Origin: Casuarina equisetifolia
Taxonomy: Eukaryota > Streptophyta > Magnoliopsida > Fagales > Casuarinaceae
Length of the DNA stretch: 64,000 nt
Direction: 5' to 3'
Assembly: GCA_028551475.1 (NCBI GenBank)
Contig: CM052360.1
Coordinates: 18,526,501-18,590,500, forward strand
In this document: positions 10,641 through 21,292 of the stretch, in pieces
How the letters are laid out: each line of letters opens with the position of its first letter
How positions within the stretch are numbered: position 1 is the first letter of the stretch
Notes under the pieces: model-generated
Databases searched by the model: none
What the model was told of the DNA's origin: nothing
The model's input: only the letters and a program-made list of their open reading frames with translations
Program-made: the position numbers and the translations under genes

Positions 10641-12378
10641 GCTCGCTTTATCCCAAAAGTAATAATCAAGTAAGTTGCAGATGTACAGAATAACCTCACA
10701 AACATTAGCATCAGCCAGCCGAGAACAATTAAGTCAATATCCATAGGAAAGAAACTAATCCTACCGGCGAAGACTACATTACAAGGTGCACTGCGTTGCA
10801 CCTTGTAATTCCTGGTTTATTACAAACGGAGACGCTGCGTCTGGCGAGCACACTCCGCAGCTTGGAGTTTGAGAGGCATGGCGAAACCGGTTTCCATCGA
10901 GGTGTGGAATCCAAATGGAAGATACAGAGTTGTTAGCACAAAACCTATGCCTGGAACCCGCTGGATCAATCTCTTGGTTGAACAAGATTGTCGAATCGAA
11001 GTAATTTTCCTTTGCTTGCTCTTCTCTCCTCTGCTCTGAGTCTCTTTCTTTTCAAATTCAATTCTCTTCCAACTAGATCTGTACAGTTGATGGATATCTG
11101 TTGATGTTCATTTAGATATGCACAGAAAAGAAAACTATATATCTGTTGAAGATATCATTGCTTTGATCGGCAATAAGTGCGACGGAGTGATTGGACAGGT
11201 AATGATTATTTTATAGCTGAAATCATATTTTACGTTTGTAAATTTTGGTTGAGGGATGTTTTCGGGTTTGTGTCAGCTGACAGAAGACTGGGGAGAGACT
11301 CCGTTCTCGGCATTGCGCAGAGCAGGAGGCACAGCTTTCAGTAACATGGCTGTTGGTTATAACAATGTTGATATCAATGCTGCTAACAAGTATGGTGTTG
11401 CTGATGGAAATACTCCTGAGAGTTATTTCCTTATTTACTTTGTTTTGTCTCTGCGTCATGTTGCATGTTGTTCAGTGAATTTTAAATGCAAGTGAACATG
11501 TCAAACAAGTAATATAATGATAAGAAAAGTATCGTCCCACAAAGATTGGTGAATACTAAACTAATTAAGTACTAATGATGAATAAATCTTAAAATTTATC
11601 TAGCAAATCAAAATATTGTTGATGATGAATTAAAATTTAAAACTTTCAAAACGAAAGCTCAAGACTAATTAAAATTGAATCCAAGTAAGAAAAATCAAGA
11701 TGAGAAACATGTTAGAGCTTCCGATTTCACCATAACTACTAGATATGAATTTTTATAGTTTATGCCTACAAGAATGATATTACCCATGTGATGGCGGAAC
11801 TTCCTAATTTATTTACTATCATATGTTTAGGTATAGTAAACCTATTTAGTTCATTTATTCACTATATCTCTATATGTGAATTGAAGCAAACTAAATGTAT
11901 TAGGATCTGTGAATATTCCTGGTTTACAATAAATCTTTCGATCATCTTATCACCAAAAGCCACACAAATAACATGGTATATGTCTATCCACATTTAATTC
12001 ATAGTTATATATTATAAGAAACAATTGCATATTATTACCTCTCAGTCTCAAATATGTACATCAAATCATTTAAGTGGTGGCCAATCACTTAAAAGCATTA
12101 AGCATAATAATATATAACTCACATAAATAAATATCTTGCAAAACATAAAAACTTATAAAATTCACATCATCATAGTTAGGCTACATCTTCGCTCTAACAA
12201 AAGAAGTTTAGAACATAATAAAATAACAAACCAAAGCAATAGTAGAAATTAAGCAAAATATCTTAAATAAAAAAAACAAGAAAGTTGTCACCGCACTGTC
12301 TTTTCTTTAAGAATTCTTTATAGAATTCTTACAATTCAAGAATGATAAGAAGTAGAGAGAAGCTTTCGCACCTCTATT

Positions 12379-12502
12379 TCTCTTTTTCTTTTTTGGTTTT
12401 CTCTTTCTTCTCTCACTTTTTCTCTCATCCTTGGTTCGTTTCTCTTTTTCTTTCTTGGTTTTCTCTTTCTTCTCTCACTTTTTCTCTCATCCTTGGTTCG
12501 TT
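12379..12502. repeat. 62-bp tandem duplication, T/C-rich
   Basis: Two consecutive 62-bp units (12379-12440, 12441-12502) differ at one position. Both contain ctcatccttggttcgtt within a pyrimidine-rich tract. The long plus-strand open frame across this tract (12342-12842) is a low-complexity Ser/Phe artefact. Confidence 0.9.
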
Positions 12503-12924
12503 TCGACGGCAACACACGGCTTCTTCTTCTTTTCTTTCTCTTCTCTCTCTTCTTCTCTTGTGCGGCGCCTTCTCCTTCTCTTCTAATTCACGTTCCTTTG
12601 CCTTTTTATGCTATCTTGGGATGTGTGCCCTAAGGTTCTCCCTTAATAATTCACTTTTTTGCCCCTTTTCCTTTATTTCCTTTCTTGTCCTTTTTTTGTC
12701 CTTTTCATCCTCTTTTGCTGCTTTACATGTTGCCTCCTCTTTTCTTCTTTTGACTTCTTTTTCTTTCCTTGTCTTCTTCACGTGCCTTTTTGTAACTTTC
12801 TCTTCCTTTATTTCTTTTGCTCTCTTGGGATTTGCTACATAAATAATACCAATTTACATAAATATATCAAAATTTAAATATTATCTTATAAAACTTGTAT
12901 TATTTATATCCTAAAATAGTCAAA

Positions 12925-12948
12925 ATAACTCTATGAAAATAGAGTTAT
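12925..12948. other. perfect 10-bp hairpin with GAAA loop
   Basis: ATAACTCTAT, loop GAAA, ATAGAGTTAT: a perfect inverted repeat at the right end of the candidate insertion. It may be a terminal or polyadenylation-region structure of that element. Confidence 0.6.
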
Positions 12949-13055
12949 CACATGTTGACAAGATTTTATGTGTGCTTTGCATGTGTTGTATGCAGATATG
13001 TGATATTATTGGACGCATCACACATGCTTGACCATATGTCTATTGGTTGTGCATT

Positions 13056-13153
13056 TTGACGTTAGGCATTAGGTGACATTATGGCTCTAAATCGATGAGG
13101 ACCATTGACGTTGGGCATTAGCTGACATTATGACTCTAAATCGATGAGAACCA
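13056..13153. repeat. 49-bp tandem duplication
   Basis: Two adjacent 49-bp copies (13056-13104, 13105-13153) of a unit containing gacattatg.ctctaaatcg differ at a few positions. They lie 108 bp upstream of HPR1 exon 4. Confidence 0.85.
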
Positions 13154-15599
13154 TGGACGATATACACAACTAATTGATAATGTACAAGCAGCTGAATACA
13201 TGTGTAGATGTGTCTGCTTTGTTTTAGTTATTGAGATCAGTTCGTTGTTGGTGTGGTTAGGGAGTACTTACAGAAACAACGGCGGAGCTAGCTGCTTCAC
13301 TTTCTTTAGCGGCTGCTAGAAGAATTGTTGAAGCAGATGAGTTCATGAGAGCTGTCCTCTACGATGGGTGGCTTCCTCATTTGTATGATCACCATTAAAT
13401 GTTGCTGTTCTCAATACTTTAAGTTCATGTCATCACCTAGGGATGTGTGATGGTTTCACGGGCTAGAATAATGCATGATTTGGGTTTGTCTTTCTAATAG
13501 GTTTGTGGGAAAATTGCTTAAAGGACAGACCGTTGGAGTCATTGGAGCTGGTCGTATCGGATCGGCATATGCTAGAATGATGGTAATTGCTTATTTCCTA
13601 GAATTTTGGTCATCATATGTGTATGTGGTATTTGATAGATTGATCATGGATCCTTCAGAAATAATCAGACTTATTTCCTTTTTTTCATTCTATTTAAGCC
13701 TTATGAAGTCATTAGATTGACTATAACAAATGATTGTTTTGAATTTTGAGTTTGTAAGATTTTCAATTGAGAAAATATATTATAAAGTAAACTGTGAGTT
13801 GTTAACATATAATTGCCAAGATGTCCAAATATTTGTCTTTTTGCCATTGTCTAACACCACAATCAGAGAGGTATGGTCTATGCTCGAGTAAAGTGTATGA
13901 TTCCTTGGAAATCCTACTAATTAAAAGCTTCCAAAATCATTGCAAATTTGTGCTTATATCTCTGTCCTTTATCCTTTTTGAATTGGAATGCATCCTACCA
14001 TGCTGATAGGAGTATATTTTGTTCTACGGTAACAAGTCGAAGGATTCAAGATGAACCTAATTTACTATGATCTTTACTAGTCCACACATCTGGAAAAGTT
14101 TGTTACATGCATGTGTCAGCCAATCATTTATGTTAATAAGCTCTGGGCTCTTTTTGGCTTATGATTATATGTTCCTCAATTGCAGCTTATGGTGAGTTCC
14201 TAAAAGCCAGTGGTGAAAAACCAGTGATTTGGAAAAGAGCATCCACCATGGAAGAGGTGCTCCGTGAGGCAAATGTGGTAGGAACTCATGCAAAGAATTT
14301 AATATGCTTTCATCATCTGACATGGCATTTTAAGTTTCAGTAAAGCAGATTTCTTTGGTCCTCTGTAGATAAGCCTTCATCCAGTATTGGACAAAACCAC
14401 TTATCATTTGGTCAACAAAGAAAGCCTAACAATGATGAAGAAGGTAAGACTAAACATTTCTTTTTCTTTAGGAGTTAGATGATTTAATCATATGTTTATG
14501 TAGCATGTAAAATAATACAAGTCTATACTTTTAGGAAGCAAATCCTTATAAACTGTAGTAGGGAACCTGTAATTGATGAAGTAGCCCTTGTGGAACATCT
14601 GAAAGCGAATGCTATGTTTCGAGTTGGCCTTGATGTCTTCGAGGTAACTTCCCCACATCCTGCCTTTTGAAATTAGGTCCACAGGTAGATGATGAATATC
14701 TTCAAATTAATCAATCATTCATCTATCAATTTTGTTGGTCTAGGATGAACCCTTCATGAAACCTGGTCTTGCTGACATGAAGAATGCCATTTTGGTACCT
14801 CACATTGCTTCTGCTTCCAAGGTAATAGATGGATTCTCTGAAAAAAAAATTTACTGGCCAAATGGTGGAAACAAACTGACATTCTTCTATCCGCCTGCTT
14901 CTTTCAACGTTAAGTGACATAAGTAACAATATTTGCTCATGTTTATGTAGTGGACTCGTGAAGGAATGGCAACGCTGGTTGCTTTGAATGTACTGGTATG
15001 AATATGAAAGTTGAAAAGAAAAAGGTAATGAGAACAATTGACATCATTATTCAAATTCTCTTTCCCTCTGATTGACTTACTTGCCAAGGACCTACTGACA
15101 CTATTTCCATGTCCAAAATTACAGGGAAAGATCAAAGGATATCCAATTTGGTCTGATCCAAACAGGGCAGAACCATTCCTCAACGAGAATGCTCCACCTC
15201 CAGCAGCATGTCCAAGCATCGTCAATTCTAAAGTCTTAGGTACTAGCATCTTTCAGTCGCAAATAGTATTTACTCTGGAACTATCTCAAGTCTTAGCCTC
15301 AATTCATTTTTAATTGCAGGTCTACTTGTTTCAAAGCTGTAAGTATGGATGTTGGGCTGCTGGTGCTAGTTGTCTAGTATTTTTTTTTTCCTGAAGATGG
15401 GGCATGAGCTCTTCTAAGATTGAATCTCTAGGAGTGTTGATCACTTGTATATTTTCATATCAGTGGCTATTGATAATGTATATCTACTTATTGTCTTAAA
15501 ATCTAAACTATATTTTGGTTTTAATATTTGTACCCAGTTAATGGCCATAGGCCATTCATATTTGTTTGCACTTCTAAGTAGGGACTAGTTGGTTGATTT

Positions 15600-16284
15600 T
15601 GTTGGGTTAGTCTAGCTCATATTCGGGGACTTATTATTGGATCTAATTAGGGTAATGTGGCCCTAAGGTTTAAAAGAAAAAATATAGGATTTTTTCTTTA
15701 GAAGAAGAGGTGAGTGGCCATCAAAAAGAAAAGAGAAGGAGAAAAGAAAAGAGCAGAATTTTACAGGAATTAGAGGCCCTGCGCAACAATTGATCAAACA
15801 TCTGATCAAGGTCGATCCGTGGTCCGATTGAGCTGATTTTTTGTCAGCAGGTTCAGGATTAGGTGTTCTTCATTGTGAACGGTTGGATCGTCGTTTGTAG
15901 CTTTTGAAGTCAGTAGATTATGGTAAAAAATCTGGGTGATATTTCTCCAACTTTTCTTGATTAAGTTGTTGTTTACAACTTGTTCTTCACTATTTATTGG
16001 TGATTCTATTGTTGTTGAATCAGTAAATCTTTGTCCTGTTGCTATTGTTAAGGACTTGATTGGGTTATATCCTAACGATTGATATAGTGGAGATTTGGGT
16101 GGACTCCGTGATCGGTCCTGTGGTTTTTATCCTTCACATTGGAGGAGTTTTTCCACGTAGAAATTCTTTTATGTTGATTATGATTTGCTTAGTTTACTTG
16201 TGATTCGAATACATCGTTGGTGTTTTAGTATTTCCTCATAGGTTCAATCAAAGTGGGAAACTTTATACGTCATTTTTCCCATCA
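15600..16284 (+). repeat. 5' LTR of the TNT1-like element
   Basis: 685 bp, starts tgttgggttagtctagctca and ends ttttcccatca. Contains gtgttcttcattgtg where the partner LTR lacks six bases. Confidence 0.94.
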
Positions 16285-16287
16285 GAG

Positions 16288-16300
16288 TGGTATCAAGAGC
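16288..16300 (+). other. primer-binding site of the TNT1-like element
   Basis: TGGTATCAAGAGC, three bases after the LTR, differs by one inserted A from TGGTATCAGAGC, the usual initiator tRNA-Met complement of plant copia elements. Confidence 0.85.
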
Positions 16301-16339
16301 TTAGGTTGTGGTTGTTTTATCTTTGGATTTGATTGAACG

Positions 16340-19300
16340 ATGGAACTAAGCACTAATAGGATGATTAGTTTGAATGGAAGAAACTATCATGTTTGGAAGG
16401 GTAAGATGGAAGATTTGCTTTATGTGAAGCGTTAGCACTTACCGGTGTTTAGTGAAACTAGACCAGATAACATGAGTGAGGCCGATTGGACTCTTGAACA
16501 TAAAATTGTATGCGGGTTTATTCGACAATTTGTAGATGAGAATGTTTTGAATCACATTAGTAAAAAAACACATGCTCAGATTCTATGGGACAAACTTGAA
16601 TCTTTGTATGCTCGAAAGACTGGAAATAATAAGATGTATTTGATGAAGCAACTTATTAGCTTGAAATACAAAGATGGGCAATCCATATCTGATCATTTGA
16701 ATGAGTTTCAAGGAATGTTAGATCAACTTTCAGGTATGAATATGAAGTTTGAAGATGAAGTACAAGGACTTTGGTTACTTGGTACTTTACCAGAATCTTG
16801 GGAAACATTTCGTATGTCAGTGAGTAACTCTGCTCCCGATGGAATTGTCACTATAGATTTTGCTAAGACTAGTATTTTAAATGAAGAGATGAGAAGAAAG
16901 AGTCAGGGTTCTTTGTCTCATTCTGAAGCTTTGGTTGTTAAAAATAGGGGGAGAAGTTATAGTAGAGGTCCGAGAGGTTATAACAAAAGTCGAAGTAAGT
17001 CTAGATCATGGCATAAAAATGTAGAATGCCATCATTATGGTAAGATGGGTCATATCAAGAAAAATTGCTTCCAGCTGAAAAATGAAAAGAAAAATGATAA
17101 AGGTATAAATGAGAAGAAGAAAGTTAATGAAAGTGAGGAGAAAAAGGACAACAATGATAATGATCGAGTTGCAGCAGCTACTAATGAACTTGTTATTGTA
17201 TGCTATGATGATAATGTGAATTTTGCAAGCAATGAGACAAGTTGGGTAATTGATAGTGGTGCTTCTCTTCATATTACTTTCAAGAGGGAGTTTTTTACTT
17301 CTTATACTCCTGAAAACTTTGGCACATTGAAAATGGGTAATGATTGCTTGGCTAAAGTTGTAGGTATGGGAGATGTATGCTTGGAGACTCGTAATGGATC
17401 CAAGTTGGTTCTCAAGAATGTTAGACATGTACCAGAAATTTGCTTGAATTTGATTTCTACCGGACAACTTAATGATGAAGGTTTTTACAATATCTTCAAT
17501 AATGGACAATGAAAACTTACTAAGGGTTCATTAGTTATTGCTAAAGGCAAGAAAGAGTCTTCTTTGTATTTATTTCAGGCCAAGATTTTCAAGAACATTT
17601 GTAATGTAGTGGAAGACGGGAATGCAAGTGCTTTATGGCATAAAAGGTTAAGTCACATGAGTGAGAAGGGCATGAATGTGTTGGCAAAGAAGAACTTGTT
17701 ATTTGGGATTAAGAGTGCAAAACTTGAGAAGTGTACACATTGTTTAGCTAGAAAACATAAAAGAGTTTCATTCTATAGTCACCCTCCTTCAAGAAAATCA
17801 GATTTCTTGGAGTTAGTACACTCAGATGTTTGTGGCCCAGTTAACCCGAGGACGCTTGGTGGAGCATCCTACTTTGTGACCTTTATTGATGACTACTCAA
17901 GAAAGGTTTGGGTTTATGTTTTGATGTCAAAAGATCAAGTGCTAGATGTGTTTAAGCAGTTTCAAGTTTCAATAGACTGGCAAACTAGAAAGAAGTTGAA
18001 ATGCATTCGATCAGATAATGGTGGTGAGTACATTGGACCATTTGATGAGTATTATAGGCAATATGGTATTCGACATCAGAAGACACCTCCAAAAACACCT
18101 CAGTTGAATGGTATAGCAGAACGAATGAACAGGACATTGGTTGAGAGAGTTAGATGTATGATTTTAAATGCTAACTTGCCAAAGATATTTTGGGGTGAGG
18201 CATTACTTACAGCAGCTTATGTTATCAATCTATCTCCAACTGTTGCTTTAGATGGTGATGTGCCAAATAGAGTTTGGTTTGGCAAGGATGTTTCCTATAA
18301 CCATCTAAGAGTATTTGGTTGCAAAGCATTTGTTCATATTCCAAAGGATGAGAGATCTAAGTTAGATGTCAAGACACGAGAATGTATATTTCTTGGTTAT
18401 GGTTCTGATGAATTTGGCTACAGGTGTTATGATCTAGTTGTGAAGAAAATTGTGAGGAGTCGTGATGTTGTATTTTTTTAGAATCAAAATATAACAGATA
18501 TTGGCCAAAGTGAGAAGAATATGTCACAAGGTTCTAAGATTGGTATTGATATTGATCTAATTCCTTCAAATGATTTACAACGACAGTTGTCAGAACAAGT
18601 TAAGAGTGATATTCAGCATGATGTTCAGGATCAGGTTCAGAATGACTAACAGGTTGCAGATAATAGTGACATTCAAACAGATAATATTGTTGATGTTCAG
18701 CAGAATCCATCTTCAGTTCCACCATTGAGGAGGTCTACTAGAGGTCGCCATCCATCCTCTAGATACTCCACTGAGGAGTATGTATTATTAATTGATGCAG
18801 GTGAGCCTGAGAGCTTTGAAGAAGCAGCAGAGGATGTGGATAAGAAAAAATGGGTTGATGCAATGCAATATGAGTTGAAATCTTTGCATGATAATCAAAC
18901 ATTTGAGTTGGTGACATTGTCTAAAGGCAAGAAAGCTTTGAAGAATCGTTGGATTTATAGATTGAAGCATGATGAAAATTCTTCATAACCCTGATACAAA
19001 GCCAAACTAGTTGATTATGATGAGATTTTCTCACCTGTTGTGAAAATGTCCTCAATTCGAGTGGTTTTGGGATTGGCTGCCAGTCTTGATCTTGAAATTG
19101 AGCAAATGGATGTAAAAACTATTTTTCTTCATGGTGACCTAAATGAAAAAATTTATATGGAACAACCAGAGGGTTTTAAAGAAAAAGGTAAAGAGAACTA
19201 TGTTTGCAAGCTAAAGAAAAGTTTATATGGCTTAAAACAAGCACCGAGACAATGGTATTGAAAATTTGAGTCTTTTATAGGGGAGCAAGCCTATAAGAAG

Positions 19301-20332
19301 ACAAATTCTGATCATTGTGTGTTTGTGCAGAAGTTCTCAGATGATGACTTTATCATTTTACTACTTTATGTAGATGACATGCTTATAGTTGGTAAGAACG
19401 CTGCAAGAATTGAAAAGTTGAAGCAGGAGTTAAGTAAGTCATTCTCAATGAAAGACTTAGGCTCAGTGAAGCAAATTCTTAGTATAAGAGTCAGTCGTGA
19501 TAGAAAAGCTAAGAAGTTATGGTTGTCTTAAGAGGAGTACATCAAGAAAGTTCTTCAAAGGTTTTGTATGGATAAAGCTAAAGTGGTGAGTATACCTCTT
19601 GCTACACACTTTAAGCTTAGTAAGAAACAATGTCCTGCAGATGAGGAAGACAGAAAAGATATAGAAAGAGTTCCTTATGCTTCAGCTGTTAGTTGTTTAA
19701 TGTATGCAATGATTTGTATAAGGCCAGATATAGCTCATGCAGTTGGAGTAGTTAGTAGATTTACTTCTAATCCTAGAAAAGAACATTGGAATGCAATGAA
19801 GTGGATTCTAAGGTATCTTCGAGGCACTTCTAGTTTGAAACTTTTATTTGGGAGTGATAAGCCTATTCTTGTGAGATATACAGATTCTGACATGGCAGGA
19901 GATATTGATAATAGAAGATCTACTTCAGGCTACTTGATTAAGTTTTCAGGGGGACCTGTGGCATGGCAATCAAGATTACAAAAATGTATTGCTCTATCTA
20001 CAACAGAAGCAGAATTTATTGCAGCAATGGAAGCATGTAAAGAGTTACTTTGGATGAAGGAATTCATAAAAGAACTTGGTTTTGTGCAAGAAAGGTATGT
20101 GCTATTTTGTGATAGTCAAAGTGCTATACGTCTTACTAAGAACTCTACTTTTCATCAAAGGTCAAAGCATATTGATATAAGATATCATTGGATACGAGAT
20201 ATCATGGAAACCAAAGAGGTTGCACTTGAAAAGGTACATACTGAGGATAATGGTTCTGATATGATGACAAAGGCTCTATGGCGAGAAAAGTTTGAGTTTT
20301 GTCGGCATGAGGCCAGTTTGGATTGTGCTTGA
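16340..20332 (+). pseudogene. gag-pol of the TNT1-like copia element, stop-riddled
   Basis: One nearly continuous frame from ATG 16340. Gag 16340-17110 with zinc knuckle CHHYGKMGHIKKNC, in which the second zinc Cys has become Tyr; protease WVIDSGASLHIT; integrase 17630-18480 with SDVCGP, DDYSRK, SDNGGEY; RT about 18950-19600 with YVDDMLIVG; RNase H to 20332. In-frame stops lie near 16431 (TAG), 17510 (TGA), 18479 (TAG), 18647 (TAA), 18986 (TAA), 18992 (TGA), 19259 (TGA) and 19529 (TAA). An in-frame gap of about 12 codons is missing in RT after YKAKLV, before DYDEIFSP. Not functional. Confidence 0.93.
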
Positions 20333-20379
20333 GAAATGGACATATGGAATCTCCCTCATTTGGGCTGGAGGGAGAGAAT

Positions 20380-21058
20380 TGTTGGGTTGGTCCAGCTCAT
20401 ATTCGGGGACTTATTATTGGATCTAATTAGGGTAATGTGGCCCTAAGGTTTAAAAGAAAAAATATATGGTTTTTTCTTTAGGAGAATAGGTGAGTGGCCG
20501 TCAAAAAGAAAAGAGAGAGAGAAAAGAAAATAGCAGAATTTGGCAGGAATTAGAGGCCCTGCGCAGCAGTTGATCAAACATCTGATCAAGGTCGATCTGT
20601 GGTCCGATTGAGCTAATTTTTTGTCAGCAGGTTCGGGATTAGGTGATTGTGAACGGTTGGATCGTCGTTTGGAGCTCTTGAAGTCAGTAGATTGTGGTAA
20701 AAAATCTGGGTGATATTTCTCCAACTTTTCTTGATTAAGTTGTTGTTTACAACTTGTTCTTCACTATTTATTGGTGATTCTATTGTTGTTGAATCAGTAA
20801 ATCTTTGTCCTGTTGCTATTGTTAAGGACTTGATTGGGTTATATCCTAACAATTGATATAGTGGAGATTTGGGTGGACTCCGTGATCGGTCATGTGGTTT
20901 TTATCCTTCACATTGGAGGAGTTTTTCCACGTAGAAATTCTTTTGTGTTGATTATGATTTGCTTAGTTTACTTGTGATTCGAATACATCGTTGGTGTTTT
21001 AGTATTTCCTCATAGGTTCAATCAAAGTGGGAAACTTTATACATCGTTTTTCCCATCA
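20380..21058 (+). repeat. 3' LTR of the TNT1-like element
   Basis: 679 bp copy of 15600-16284, with a 6-bp deletion and about twenty substitutions, mostly transitions. Confidence 0.94.
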
Positions 21059-21292
21059 AATTTAAGGCCTTTTAGCATAAAAAAAATGACAAATCATACT
21101 CCATTTGAGAAGCCTTAATTTCATAGAGATTTAAGTTAAAAAATGGGACAACTTAGTTGAGTCCCAAGGCAGATATTTTATTCAAATCATAACAGAAAAT
21201 ACAAGAGAACATCAACCACCACAAAAGAGATTACAAGAATGATTTCTGTTCTTTTAACTCATCACAGGCAGAATTTACATTGCCAAAACTTG

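Larger units (their letters stand above)
11499..12950. mobile_element. candidate solo LTR or similar insertion in HPR1 intron 3
   Basis: The interval between HPR1 exons 3 and 4 is 1843 bp, far longer than the other introns. Inside it a block begins tgtcaaacaagtaatataa then tgataag, and ends gagttatca; TGATAA near its start and TTATCA at its end are inverted, and TG...CA ends suit an LTR. It has no coding capacity. I could not find a convincing target-site duplication, so the exact ends and class stay open. Confidence 0.35.
10878..15342 (+). pseudogene. HPR1: hydroxypyruvate reductase HPR1, multi-lesion pseudogene
   Basis: Peroxisomal NADH-dependent hydroxypyruvate reductase (glycerate dehydrogenase) of photorespiration, present as 13 recognisable exons: 10878-11000, 11116-11198, 11277-11417, 13261-13382, 13501-13582, 14036-14108, 14186-14277, 14369-14443, 14535-14643, 14744-14821, 14951-14995, 15125-15239, 15320-15342. 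NAD-binding motif VGVIGAGRIGSAYARMM is intact in exon 5, and the C-terminus VSKL is a PTS1-like signal. Lesions: exon 2 is 83 nt where 84 are expected (frameshift); exon 3 donor GTGAG reads GAGAG; exon 6 acceptor AG reads AA; exon 6 has CAG to TAG at 14078-14080 and a damaged donor; exon 9 has one extra A (109 nt against 108) and a Gly to Glu in SRGP. Because introns are kept it is a genomic copy, not a retrocopy. The third intron is swollen to 1.8 kb. Confidence 0.92.
15600..21058 (+). mobile_element. Ty1/copia LTR retrotransposon (TNT1-like), degenerate
   Basis: Complete 5459-bp element on the plus strand, inserted 258 bp past the HPR1 pseudogene. LTRs 15600-16284 and 20380-21058 run TG...CA. 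Flanks are GATTT (15595-15599) and AATTT (21059-21063), an imperfect 5-bp target duplication. The primer-binding site TGGTATCAAGAGC starts at 16288, and a purine tract (ggagggagaga) precedes the right LTR. Internal order gag, protease, integrase, RT, RNase H is copia; wording such as YVDDMLIVG and the RNase H end are TNT1-94-like. LTRs differ by roughly twenty substitutions and one 6-bp gap. At least eight in-frame stops prevent polyprotein synthesis. Confidence 0.94.

Noticed and set aside
12342..12842. 166-codon plus-strand open frame rich in Ser, Phe and Leu
   Set aside because: It reads through a pyrimidine-rich tract with a 62-bp tandem repeat inside the HPR1 pseudogene intron; low complexity explains the open frame.
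14726..15249. minus-strand open frames of 103 and 120 codons
   Set aside because: Antisense to HPR1 exons 10-12, which match the known family on the plus strand.
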